From Plantago major (Eukaryota; Streptophyta; Magnoliopsida; Lamiales; Plantaginaceae), in NCBI GenBank assembly GCA_026545765.1, contig CM048840.1, positions 85,092,877 to 85,156,876 on the forward strand: 64,000 bases of DNA, given 5' to 3'. Below, piece after piece: positions 21,918 to 33,928 of this stretch (the first letter of the stretch is position 1; the number at the start of each line of letters is the position of its first letter). Made by a program: the position numbers and the translations under genes. The notes beneath the pieces were generated by a model. It had not been told where the DNA came from. It did no database searches and saw only the letters and a list, made by a program, of their open reading frames with translations.

Positions 21918-22994
21918 TTTGGGTCAGGTAGCATTTGGGTCAGGTAGACCACCCAGATGGAGGGGTTAGTATAAGATTTAACAGACAAGGTTATATGTCA
22001 TTCAGAGATTATAGCTCACAGAGAAATAGTGAAAATTTATCTCGGAGTAATTCCCATAGAAATTCTTTTAGTATTTTTGAAAGAGATAGACATAATTTTC
22101 AAGGAGTTAGAACACATAAAAATGTTGCCCAACCAGTTTATACTTCACAAGGTTTTAGTGATAACACAAATGATTTAGAACAACAAGAAGAGGATAAACC
22201 AACTTCACCAAATCTTTCAAGCATATACGTTTTGACAAAAGAATTTTGTATAGATAAAAGTTTGATAAAAAAAGATTTTATGAGTGACGAAAACAAACAA
22301 GAAAGAAAATGGTTCATGGAAACATTCTCTGAAAAACAAAGGAGTATCATAAGAAACAGTTGGTATGAATTTATGGTTACTACACAAAATCATATACCAT
22401 TTTTTACTTATTTTTTTCAAAAGTATGATAAACTTTCAGTTTTAACCAAAACAAAATCTTATTTTACAAAGAAAGATGGCTCAAGTGTCTCGCATGAATT
22501 TCCACCTTTAGAGCCTGTAAGAACAAAGGTTTTAGCAGATGTCATAGATTGTACACGGTCCTTCGACAAAGAAGATGAGTCAGGAATGAAACAAAGGAAT
22601 TACACTAATATAAGTTTACATTGTCTAAGAAAACAATTAGAAAGAATAGAAGATAGTATAGAAAAAAATTAGGTAGCCAATCCCCAGTCGAGACAAATTT
22701 AGCATCCTCAAGTAAAGAACATACCTCACCGGATAAGCAGATACACAGATTTCCTTTTAAAATCAATGAGTATAAACCTAAGTTAACAGAAACAGAGATT
22801 CTTCAGAAAATAAATTCTAAGTTAGGAGATTTGAATTTATATAAATTAAATACTTTAAAAAAATCGTTAGAAAATGTCCTTTCAGGTGATGAGTCCAAGA
22901 TAGTAATCATATTTTTCTGTAGAACACAAAATTTCTATCCTAAACCCACTCCCTGACATCCAATTAGAAGAAACACATACTCAAAGGACTTTTA

Positions 22995-24587
22995 ATGGGT
23001 CACGGTTACGAGTGGAATATAGATGGGTTAGCAGAATATCAGATTATAAAAACTTGTCAAGAAATGGTAGTCATATCAAACATATATGGAAATAGAATGG
23101 ATCAAGTTGATTGTGCAAAAACTTTAATTTTAGGATTTAATGGACAATTAAAAGGATGGTGGGATAACTCTCTTACACCATTAGAACAAAATGTAATACT
23201 AGACAGTATTAAACAAGATGACAATGGAATACCAATTCTAGATGATAATGATAGACAAATTTCTGTAGCAGTTACTTCCCTCGTTTACACAATTTTACTT
23301 CATTTTGTTGGTGATCCTAATTGGTATAGTGAAAGAAATACTGAGATTTTACAAAATCTAAAATGTAGAAAGCTTCAGGATTTCAAATGGTACAAAGATG
23401 TTTTCCTTACAAAAATTTATGAAAGGGATGATCCGAATAATTATTATTGGAAAGAAAAATTTATTTCAGGATTACCAAAGTTATTTGCAGAAAAGGTAAG
23501 AGAAAAAATTAAAAACATCAATGGAAATATAGAAACAATGTCTTACGGAGAAATTATAAATCAAATAAATCTGACTGGATTACAAATTTGTAATGATTTA
23601 AAATTAAAATCCCAGTTAAAGAAACAAAATATGGTAAGTAGAAAGGAATTGGGAAGCTGGTGCGAACAGTTTGGTTTTGATAAAATCAAACCCCCAATTC
23701 ATAGCCATGACAGAAAGACTTACAAAAGAAAATATTCCAACAAAAAGGTCAATAAGCAAGATTACAAACCAAATAATAAAAACAATTTTTATAAGAAAAA
23801 AGAAAGATTTTATAAAAAAGAAAGAGTCCCTCTAGACAAAATAATATGTCACAAGTGTAAGACACCTGGACATTATGCCAACACTTGCAAGGTAAGGCAA
23901 AAGATACAAGAATTAATTTCAGACGAACAATTAAAAAATCAGCTTTTAAATATAATTTCTGAAATAAGTTCTGATGAAGAAGGAATAGGAACAGATAAAG
24001 AAGATTATCAATTTAATCAGATTCAATCAGATAATGATGAAACTTCTGATTATTCAGAAGAAGAAGATTCGTGTTACTGTCTCCCTGACCAAATGGGAAA
24101 AAGTGTTTGCAATTGTAGTAAGAAACTTCTAGTAATCACAAAACAAAATCAATATGAGTTAATATTTGAAATGATTGATCAGGTCAAAGACCCTCAACAA
24201 AAAGATAATTATCTAAAGAAATTAAAAGATATGATTTTAGAAAAAGGACAAGAAACTTCTACTTCAAATAAACAAAAAACAGATTTCAAAGATGTAATAA
24301 AAACATTCAATTCCCACAAAACAAACAACATCTCTGTCAATGATATTCAACGAGAGATTAAGGAAGTAAAAACAGAAATACGACAATTAAGGCAAGAAAA
24401 TGAAGAAATAAAACAAGATATTTTAATTTTAAAACTAAAAGATGAATTAAAAGAAGAAAGCATTACCAACAAAGTTGATGATGTAGAAAATAAGAATAAT
24501 GGAGAATCATTCATAAATGCTCTATCACAAATTACCTACCAGAGATGGTATGTCAAAATTAAAATTGTTATAGGACATTTACCCTAG
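22995..24587 (+). pseudogene. Fossil 1 plus copy, coat protein, zinc knuckle and coiled-coil region
   Basis: This is a long open stretch with GFNGQLKGWWDNSLT, WKEKFISGLPKLFAEKV, the CCHC knuckle CHKCKTPGHYANTC near 23,850-23,890, an acidic segment, and a Lys/Glu-rich coiled coil (EIKEVKTEIRQLRQENEEI) near 24,355-24,450. It is better preserved than the minus arm here. It is part of a fossil and not a host gene. Confidence 0.85.
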
Positions 24588-24973
24588 AAACAATAGCCTT
24601 AATGGACGTTAGTGCGGATATGAATTGCATACAAGAAGGATACCGACAAAATATTTTGAAAAACAAAAGAAAGGTTATCAACTGAGATGCAACAAACCTA
24701 AAATAAATTACAAACTTTCAAATGCACACATTTGCAATGATGGAATTTGTTTAGAGCAAGTTTTGTTTTAATAAAAACTTGAACACAAAAGTCATTTTAG
24801 GAAACCCATTCTTACAAATGTTATTTCCCTTACGTAGATAACCAAGGTGTAGGAACTACGGTCCTAGGAAAGAAAATACTTTTCCAATTCCAATATCCGT
24901 AACAACCGAGAGATGTAAATCTTTTACAAGAAAGCTGGAATTTTCAAAAATAAAAAATAAAGAAAAACAAATT

Positions 24974-26420
24974 ATGTATCTAAAAGAAGAACTCAGTCAT
25001 AAAAGAATTGAAGAAAAAATTAAAAGCCCAGTTCTTCAGCAACAAATTTTACTTTATCAAAAGAAAATAGAAAAAGAAATTTGTTCAGAGTTTCCCACAG
25101 CTTTTTGGGAAAGAAAAAAGCATATTGTAACTTTACCCTATGAAAATGATTTTGAAGAAAATAAAATTCCTACTAGAGCAAGGCCTATACAAATGAACCA
25201 GGAATTATTAGAATCGTAAGAAAGAAATTTAATTACTAAAAATGAAGATTATTAGGCCTAGCAAATCACCATGGTCATGTTCTGCATTTTATGTACAAAA
25301 GAATGCTGAACTTGAACGAGGAACTCCTAGACTAGTTATAAATTACAAACCATTGAACATAGTTCTCAAATGGATTAGATATCCGATTCCAAATAAAAGT
25401 GATTTACTCAATAGACTTTATAATGCTAAGGTATTTTCAAAATTTGACATGAAGTCAGGATTCTGGCAAATACAAATTTCAGAAAAAGATAAGTACAAAA
25501 CAGCATTTACAGTTCCATTTGGACAATTTGAATGGAATGTTATGCCTTTTGGATTAAAAAATGCTCCATCAGAATTTCAAAAAGTTATGAATGATATATT
25601 CACTCCTTACACTACTTTTACAATTGTTTACATAGATGATGTTTTAGTATATAGCCAGGACATAGAACAACATTGGAAACATCTAAATATTTTCTTAAAA
25701 GTCATAAAAGAAAATGGTTTGGTTGTTTACCGAGAAAGATAAAATTGTTCCAAGTAAGTATAAGGTTTCTAGGACATCAGATTCATGAAAGTACGATCAT
25801 ACCCATCCAACGGTCCTTAGAATTTGGAGATAAGTTCCCAGATGAAATTAGAGATAAAACCCAATTACAAAGGTTCCTTGGAGCTTTGAATTATGTAGGG
25901 GATTTTTACCCTAATTTAAGACAAGTTTGCAAACCCTTATTTGAAAGGCGAAAAGAACCCGTAATTTGGTCAAACAAACATACTGAGATAGTTAGAGAAA
26001 TAAAAACAAAAGTCAAAACTCTTCCCTGTTTAACCATTTGCCACCCTAATACTCTTAAGATTGTGCAAACAGATGCATCAGAATTAGGGTATGGAGGTAT
26101 TCTTAAACAAATTATTGATAATAAAGAGACAATTATTAGATATCATTCGGGTACTTGGAGATCAGGAGCACAACAAAATTATTCAACTATTAAGAAAGAG
26201 ATACTCTCAATAGTCTTATGCATTAACAAATTTCAAGATGATTTATTAAACCAAATTTTTTACTTAAAATTGATTGTAAAGCAGCAAAAGAAGTTTTGAC
26301 AAAAGATGTACAAAATTTGGCATCAAAACAAATATTTGCTAGATGGCAAGCTATCTTATCCATTTTTGATTTTGATATAGAATTCATAAAAGGAACTGAC
26401 AATTGTATTCCAGATTATTT
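24974..26420 (+). pseudogene. Fossil 1 plus copy, reverse transcriptase and RNase H region
   Basis: Landmarks are IRPSKSPWSCSAFYV, VYIDDVLVYSQDIEQHWKH (the YIDD catalytic motif), QRFLGALNYVGDFYP and QTDASELGYGGILKQI. It differs from the minus arm by only a few residues in the shared 120-residue polymerase stretch. Confidence 0.85.
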
Positions 26421-28359
26421 GACAAGAGAATTTCTCCAGGGATGGAAGAAAGAAGGTTAGTACCATTGGCAGCAGCGAGCACAAGTTCCGGGAAAAGACC
26501 AATGGTAAATTTAGCAGAATATGCACAGTAAGCTGAACAAACTTTGTCACCAAAACCATTACAAAATATTCCACAAACAAGGCAATGACATCTCTGCAGA
26601 TTGCCAACAAATTTCAACCTCTTAGCAAAATAGCATTAACACCATATCCTAAGCTTCGAACAATTTCCACCTTGCATTCAAAATTAGCCACATTACCTAC
26701 CTACAAACAAACTTTGACACAAACTAAGTCCCAAACTTTGAAACAAACCAAGTCCCAAATTTCAAATAGAGATGACCAAAGATTGTCCCTATTTAAGCAG
26801 GACACTTTCACAAAGAATGTGTCATTGAAGATGACGGTTTCGAAAATTTTCCAAAACAATTAGATAATGATAATGCCTCACAATTTGCGTAACAAGGTGC
26901 TAACATTTCACAATTTATCTTAGGCGACAAATTTTGCGGGATCTATGAAAATCATCAGAAACCACAACAATATTATGAGGACATCTTAGTCCAAACAAAT
27001 TCTCTTCATGTTCAAAACAAAGTTCCAAAAAACCATCCAGATACCTCATCAGCCATTGGTTATCGAAAAATTTTCATCAACAAAGTTATTAGTTTAGCCG
27101 ATTGGGGAAACCCTTATACTCTGAGAGAGATAAAACCCCATCTTATTTGTAATTATTTTGATTACATACAAGCTTGGACAAAATTCCTCTACAAACAAAA
27201 TGCAGTCAACTCCATGTCATATTTCTTTTAATGGGAAAAACTACCACCTCCGGAAGAACTTCCTAACGGTTTCTTGCATGGTGGCATGATTTTGGACCAT
27301 TACGTAAATGTTCCCCACAAAGTTCAAAAATCATTTGAGTACTTTTGGATAGGTACAAAAAACAAAGTTGTTCTCACAAATACCCCGATGATCAAATTTT
27401 ACAAAGAATTCAATTTAACTTGGATTTTGAGAATCCTACAAAATGTTTGGTATGATGAAAATACCAATTTATATTGGTTAACAAAAGAAGCGAAGTTAAA
27501 TGGTGGAACAAAATGGACACCATCCATTGAATCGACAAAGATATCGAATGGTTCAAACTTCATCCAAAGTTTAGCAAGCAAATTGTCTCCCGTAAAAGGT
27601 TCAACAAAATGAAGAATTCATGATGATGAAAATACCATTCAAACAAGATTAGCACAAGCAAGCTCATTGGATGAGATGAAAGCAATTCTACAAGCGCAAG
27701 TGAAGATGAAGAATCAAGTTCCTCACCAATTTTGAACAAGACAATGAAGATGATTGTTATGGGATTTTACTCCCATACAAAGAGGTAAAAACAAGAGAAA
27801 GTGACAAGATAGATTCGACAAACGCTCAATTAAAGAAAAGAAAGATAAAGTGAAAGCAAAATCCCGACTGCTCCCCAATTTGCTCAATCAAAGAAAAATC
27901 AGCACAAAGCAAGATTCCCGACAAACTGCAATCAACTTTTCCCAAAGAGACATCCGGATGTGAATTCAACAATTTCAAATCCGCACAGTAGGAAGAGACT
28001 CTCCCTATATTATGGCAACAATCAGCAACAAAGAAGGCAGAAGAAAAAACGCGAAGAACAAAAGAAATCCCAGAGCAAAAATGTATTCAGATAGTTTTTT
28101 CTTTGTATTATATTCTTCCAGATTCTTCTATGTATTTGTAAAAATTTCACCCAAAAATATTAGCTTAGCAATATTCTGATTCCTGTAATCTGATCAAATT
28201 TCAAAGTTCAGAGTTGTAATCCGATCAAATTTCAAGTCAGAGTTAAATTCAGAGTTATCTCAGGTATAATTCTGGTTATTTTCTTCATTGCTACAGTAAT
28301 TCATGATCTTAATCTTACCCATTATTACCATCAGTATGTACACCTGTATTTCCGCTATG

Positions 28360-28655
28360 CTACCTGACCCAAATGGTATATATATATATACATATATATA
28401 TGTATACATATATATATGTATACGTATACATATGTATACATATGTATATGTATATATACATATGTATATGTATATACATATACATATATATACGTATATA
28501 CGTATATATATATATACCTGACCCAAATGGTATATATATATATACATATATATATGTATACATATATATATGTATACGTATACATATGTATACATATGTA
28601 TATGTATATATACATATGTATATAACAATATATATATATATATATATATAGATAG

Positions 28656-28745
<90 letters not shown>

Positions 28746-28746
28746 G

Positions 28747-28777
<31 letters not shown>

Positions 28778-28803
28778 TTATATATATCTATCTATATATC
28801 TAT
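28360..28803. repeat. TA-rich microsatellite with a 154-bp tandem duplication
   Basis: The stretch is made of TATATA, TATACA and TATGTA units full of local palindromes. The unit beginning TACCTGACCCAAATGG occurs at 28,361 and again at 28,515, so virus-end sequence and part of the TA tract were duplicated together with period 154. Long open frames through it on both strands are artefacts of the dinucleotide repeat. Confidence 0.85.
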
Positions 28804-29170
<367 letters not shown>

Positions 29171-30969
29171 ATTACTGGGATAGAATCTGTCAATATTAAG
29201 ATATTTCTCAAGACATAATTATCGACAAAAGCATTGAGACGCCCATTTCTTTAGCTTAGAGGGACAAGACCTTCATATGTCTATCGGAATATATTATTAT
29301 GCCGGATTCCAATACCAAACCTTATCTATCTTATTTTTAGTAAGTAATAGAAGTCTAATTTAATTCATAATTCTGCCATGAATAGTAACCATGAATAGTG
29401 ACCGATGAACAGTAAAACATTTTTGCCATAATTATAGTAAATACATAATTTAGACCTGTCTTAACACAAACCAAACTTAGCCTATCATTAGGCCAATATT
29501 ATTAATATAACAAATATATTACAAAACTTAAAAGTAAGAAGGAAAGTACTCACAATATGTTCTGCAAGTACAAAATTCAAACTTATTACAAATCTTAAAA
29601 ATTTAAAAACTGAGAGTGTTTATTGGCTTTTGGTTTTCTGCCGATGCCTTCTTCCTTCTTCCTTCTGCTTATTTATAGAAGGGAAATTTGATTCCTAGGT
29701 GCCAATATCTGTCGCTATCGCCAATTCCTTTAATTTCCATCCGTTTATTCTGCTTTAAATTTCGTTCGTCCTTTTTGTCTGACTTTCAGTCATGTCTGCA
29801 GAACAATTTCCGCCGTTGTCTGTGGAATGATTTCCACTCATCAGTGCTCTGACTCATCATTATTATCATCATCATCTGACTCATCATCAAATCATCATCA
29901 AGTGGCTTTGTCTACCACCACTATTGTTGAGGAAGATTCTTCCTTTTCTTTGTTCTTGTGTTTAAGAGTACCTTTGAGGATTTCAAATACGTCTTCTATA
30001 GAGACTTCTTCTGGAGTTTGATTAGGATCCTGAGCATCCTGATAATCTTGACTAGCAGATGCCATAGATGTATCCGATTTTACGGACTGGGTTTCTCCAT
30101 CAAATTTCTGTAGAAGATCTTTTTTTCATTTCTTCTACGTATGCTTCTATTAGCATTTCCTCTTTGTCTTTGGATGTCTTTGAGCTTTCTTCTGATTTGA
30201 TCTAAGGGCGACTCTTCTTTTTGTGTCGCTATTCTTTTATTTTCTTGATATAATCTTATTCTTTTGTCTACAAAATTCAAAGTATCAATGCAATATAATT
30301 GCTTAGTTTCTGGGTTTTCTTTATTCATTTTTTCCCAGAACTTTGTATAAGAAGTTCTTTTAATACATGGTATTTCACTTTCGGTATAATCGATAACAGG
30401 TACCGATTTCCAAATCCAGGGTATAGAAAATTCCATAAAGAAATATAAAAAATAATTTTCTTGAGGAACTTCCTTTGTCGGAGTAACATTTATCCAGTTA
30501 GTAAATAGAGTTGAAAAATTTTCAGGGAGTATTACCCAGGTGGTTCCAAAATATGTCCACCAATTTAGAAACCAATTTGATATCTCCTGCTCATAAGCTT
30601 CACTGCTGATTTTTATAAACCAGGAGTGTTTTTTCCTATCATTTTCATAAAGTAGCACTTTATTAAATGCTTCAACATAATCCCAGTAGTTATATTTTAT
30701 GGGATTTCTATTATCGGGATAGTAAAATTCCCTTTCTCTTAATGGTGCTATTCCCCATTCTTCAGAAGATATAATCTTTTTAATATAAATTTTACTGAAG
30801 TTATAAACTTCCTTCTGTGTTCCTGAGAAATGTGTTATTTCACATGACTCTGTATTTGAAAGAATATTTTCATAGAAAGATCTTGTTTTATAAGATCCTA
30901 AAGCATATGATGCCTTATCTAAATATCTGGCCATTAAAATCCAAGCCGAAAAGCATCCTTCTGATACCT

Positions 30970-31200
30970 AGATATTGGAAGTGGACGGTTCCTCCACTGG
31001 AAGAGTTGGAGGGATTGGAATCTTCTTTAAGAGCCCCGACGGCGCGGAACTTGACTACGCGATATCCCTGGAGTTCAAAGTTACAAACAATGAGGCTGAA
31101 TATGAAGCATTGATAGTTAGACTGCGACTGGCGAAGTCCCTGCAAGTTCGGAAGCTCAAAGCTTTCACGGATTCTCAGAAGCTCAATTTTCGGGAACTTT
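30970..31200 (+). pseudogene. Tat element, RNase H region
   Basis: The translated sequence has VDGSSTGRVGGIGIFF, PDGAELDYAISLEFKVTNNEAEYEALI and KLKAFTDSQ, the pattern of the archaeal-type second RNase H (RVT_3) of Tat-lineage gypsy elements. Here it is the first recognisable part of the truncated element. Confidence 0.8.
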
Positions 31201-31499
31201 TGCCACAAAAGGTCCTTCGATGATCAAGTATCTCGAGCTACTCAAACAGGAAGCCAAGCACTTTGAGGAATTCACCCTATAAAAGTTTGACAGAGCTTGG
31301 AATGAAAGAGCGGATGCCCTGGAAAAATCTGGCGTCCATAGCAGCGACTTTGGATACAAGGAGAGTGATTTTACTCACTGTTACTGACTCATCCGTCATG
31401 AGTCTCAATTCCGCCATCATGGTAACTGACACAGGCGGAAATTGGATGACCGACATCTGGAATTATCTCAAGGACGGATCTCTTCCAATTGATCCGAAG

Positions 31500-32657
31500 G
31501 AATCAAGGAGCATCCAGTATAGAGCAAACAGATACTTTATACTGGGGGAAGATTTGTACAAGAGATCATTTGCAGGAACCCATTTGCGGTGCTTGAGCCC
31601 GCAAAAATCAAAGACTGTGCTAGAGGAGATACATGAGGCTGAAGTCATTCCGGGAAGGACTCGCCGTAAAATCATACGACAAGGCTATTACTGGCCCGGT
31701 ATTAATAAAGATTTTGCCGACTACGCTCGGAAGTGCCCTGACTGCCAATACTATGCGAACATTCCTCATCGTCCGACGCATCCTATGATTCCGTCAATCA
31801 TAGCGTGTCCATTCGACCAATGGGGCATTGACATAGTCGGACCGTTCCCGAGAGGCACCCAGCAGCGGAGGTTCCTAATTGTGGCAGTTGAATACTTTAC
31901 CAAATGGGTAGAAGCCGAGGCTGTTGCAACCATTACAGAGAGTCGAGTGCGGACCTTTATCTGGAAGAATATCATCTGTCGCTTTGGCTTGCCAAGGATT
32001 CTCGTCTCGGACAATGGTGCCCAGTTCTCAGGACATAGGTTCAAGGAATGGCTGGCGTCCTTCAAAATCGAGCAACGTTTTACATCTATTGGATACCCAC
32101 AAGACAATGGACAGGCTGAGTCCACAAACAAAACAATAGTCAAGATCCTCGAGAAGCGGTTAAGAATTTCACAAGAAAGCTGGGCGGACGACCTGGAAGG
32201 CGTGCTATGGGCGCATCGCACCACTGCATGGACTGCGACCAAAGAAACTCCATTCTCCTTGGTATATTGTTCAGAGGCAGACATACCATCCGAGATTGCC
32301 GTTGAGACTTTGAGGATCCAAGAGTTCGAAGGCAATGCAAACCGAGAAGCTCGGATATTCAAACTGGACATGCTCGAACAAAAAAGGTCTGAGGCACTGG
32401 CGAATATCCATAGGTATCAGGCAACTGCTGCCCGAGCCTACAACAGGAACGTTCGAGCGGCTAACTTGCAAGTCGGGGACCTGGTTCTTCAACGAGCCGA
32501 CATTTTGAACAATATTGGAAAACTCAAGCCCAAGTGGGAAGGACCCTACAAGATTGTCGGGGCAAGAGTGAATGGGAGTTGTGAATTAGAAGATGAGAAC
32601 GGACATCCCCTCAAGCGTCCGTGGAATGCTAGAAACCTTCAGAAGTTCTATGCATAG
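31500..32657 (+). pseudogene. Tat element, integrase region
   Basis: The zinc-binding part (EIHEAEVIPGRTRRKI through KCPDCQYY) is followed by the catalytic core with DQWGIDIVGPF, LVSDNGAQFSG and PQDNGQAESTNKTI (the D, D and E residues). The C-terminal part reads VGDLVLQRADI and KPKWEGPYKIVGARVNGSCEL. This is a typical Ty3/gypsy integrase. It is listed as part of a fossil. Confidence 0.88.
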
Positions 32658-33928
32658 AGATAACTGTGCGGATCTCCATCATGTCGATTGATCATCTCAG
32701 TTTCAACTACTTGTTACACGGAACTCCGTCAGTTCTGTTTCTTTTTGGTCCTTTTGTCATTGGCCATAGAGCCCGCAAGTTGTAATTGAATTTCCGGCAA
32801 ATCAATACAACCTCTATCTTTCGATTTGTGATTTTTCGATTTATGCATCTGAGATTTAACGTTCGTTTAACGACAAGGAAAGCAAGAGATTTCATTCATA
32901 CAAAGACGAATTATACATAATTTTGTCTGTACAATATACAATCTCGGATAGATATCCGGACTTACGGACGCAATATGAAAAATGTAGAAAACGTCTCTGG
33001 AGATACATCATCTCCCAGCAAAGATCATTCCCCCGACGGAAAAAGCTGCTTCCATGTCAAGCAGCAAGTCTGGTTTCCATGAAGGCCAGGAACTCGATCT
33101 ACCTGCACACAGGAAAATGGTTAAACGTGGTGGAATCCCTCATGATACCACCAAAATGGGGCAATGCAAATCCCGTGTCCGGGGAAAATGAAGTACAGAC
33201 AAGAAGAGATTTCCGCCTCACCGGCTTTAGAGACTCAAACTCTCTTCAAATTTGGAAACCATTTCCAATATAAGAGAGATTTGAAGCACAAAAGTAGGGT
33301 TGGAAGAAAGCAGAGGAGACGGACAGATATACGTTCAAACCGAGATCTATGCTTTCCTATGACTGATTTTCAACAATCTTCCCCTCCAGACCCACGTAAC
33401 TCTCAAGCTCAGGATGAACGCCGACTTGAGAGTGGATGGGAGTCTCGAGGGGGAAACTATTCAAGAAATCATCTTGTTGCTATTGAGCAGATATGGATAT
33501 TGGAAGTTGGATTTGCACGACCAAGGCCAAGACGGATCCGGAGTATTTATAGAAGTAATGAACCAATAAGCATCCGACACGTCAGAACTTCGACGTCGAC
33601 AATGGGCTTAAACTATTCATTTGGGTTAAATAATGTTGGGCCAGACGGGTTTATCCAATCAAGCCTAAACAAGCCCATCAACCACGTCCGAGTTTCTTGG
33701 CCATCTGACAAAAGACATGTGCGTCAATATAATCCGACGAAGTTTGCACAAGAAAAAGATGGCGATCTCACCCAAGGAAAAATGGTTCGAACTTTATAGA
33801 CAAAATTATCCTTGGGGCATACCCCGCCTTCGTTATTGTACCTCTGAACATTTACATAACAGAGGTACAATATGAAAAGGTCTAAGGATAAGTACATGCA
33901 TCCACGGGGCATACCCCGCCTTGTTCCT
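32658..33928. other. Tat element, noncoding stretch after integrase
   Basis: I see no recognisable protein. One minus-strand TATAAATA lies at 33,544-33,551. Plus-strand open frames here do not resemble a known family. Confidence 0.4.

Larger units (their letters stand above)
21944..28376 (+). mobile_element. Endogenous caulimovirid fossil 1, plus-strand copy
   Basis: This copy is the reverse complement of 14,559-20,960. It starts inside the movement-protein linker (VDHPDGGVSIRFNRQ) after the 16-bp repeats, and shares GTAGACC at the junction. Parts in order: movement protein end (21,944-22,672), coat protein and zinc knuckle (about 22,995-24,100), protease/reverse transcriptase/RNase H (about 24,600-26,420), downstream frame (about 26,440-27,790), terminal noncoding part. 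It ends at 28,376 in AAATGGTAT, the very start of the primer binding site, and then runs into (TA)n. It is a broken fossil, with roughly ten to fifteen breaks. Confidence 0.9.

Noticed and set aside
33164-33799. 211-codon plus-strand frame after the Tat integrase
   Set aside because: Basic, low-complexity composition with no recognisable domain; it lies in the noncoding part between integrase and the antisense frames.
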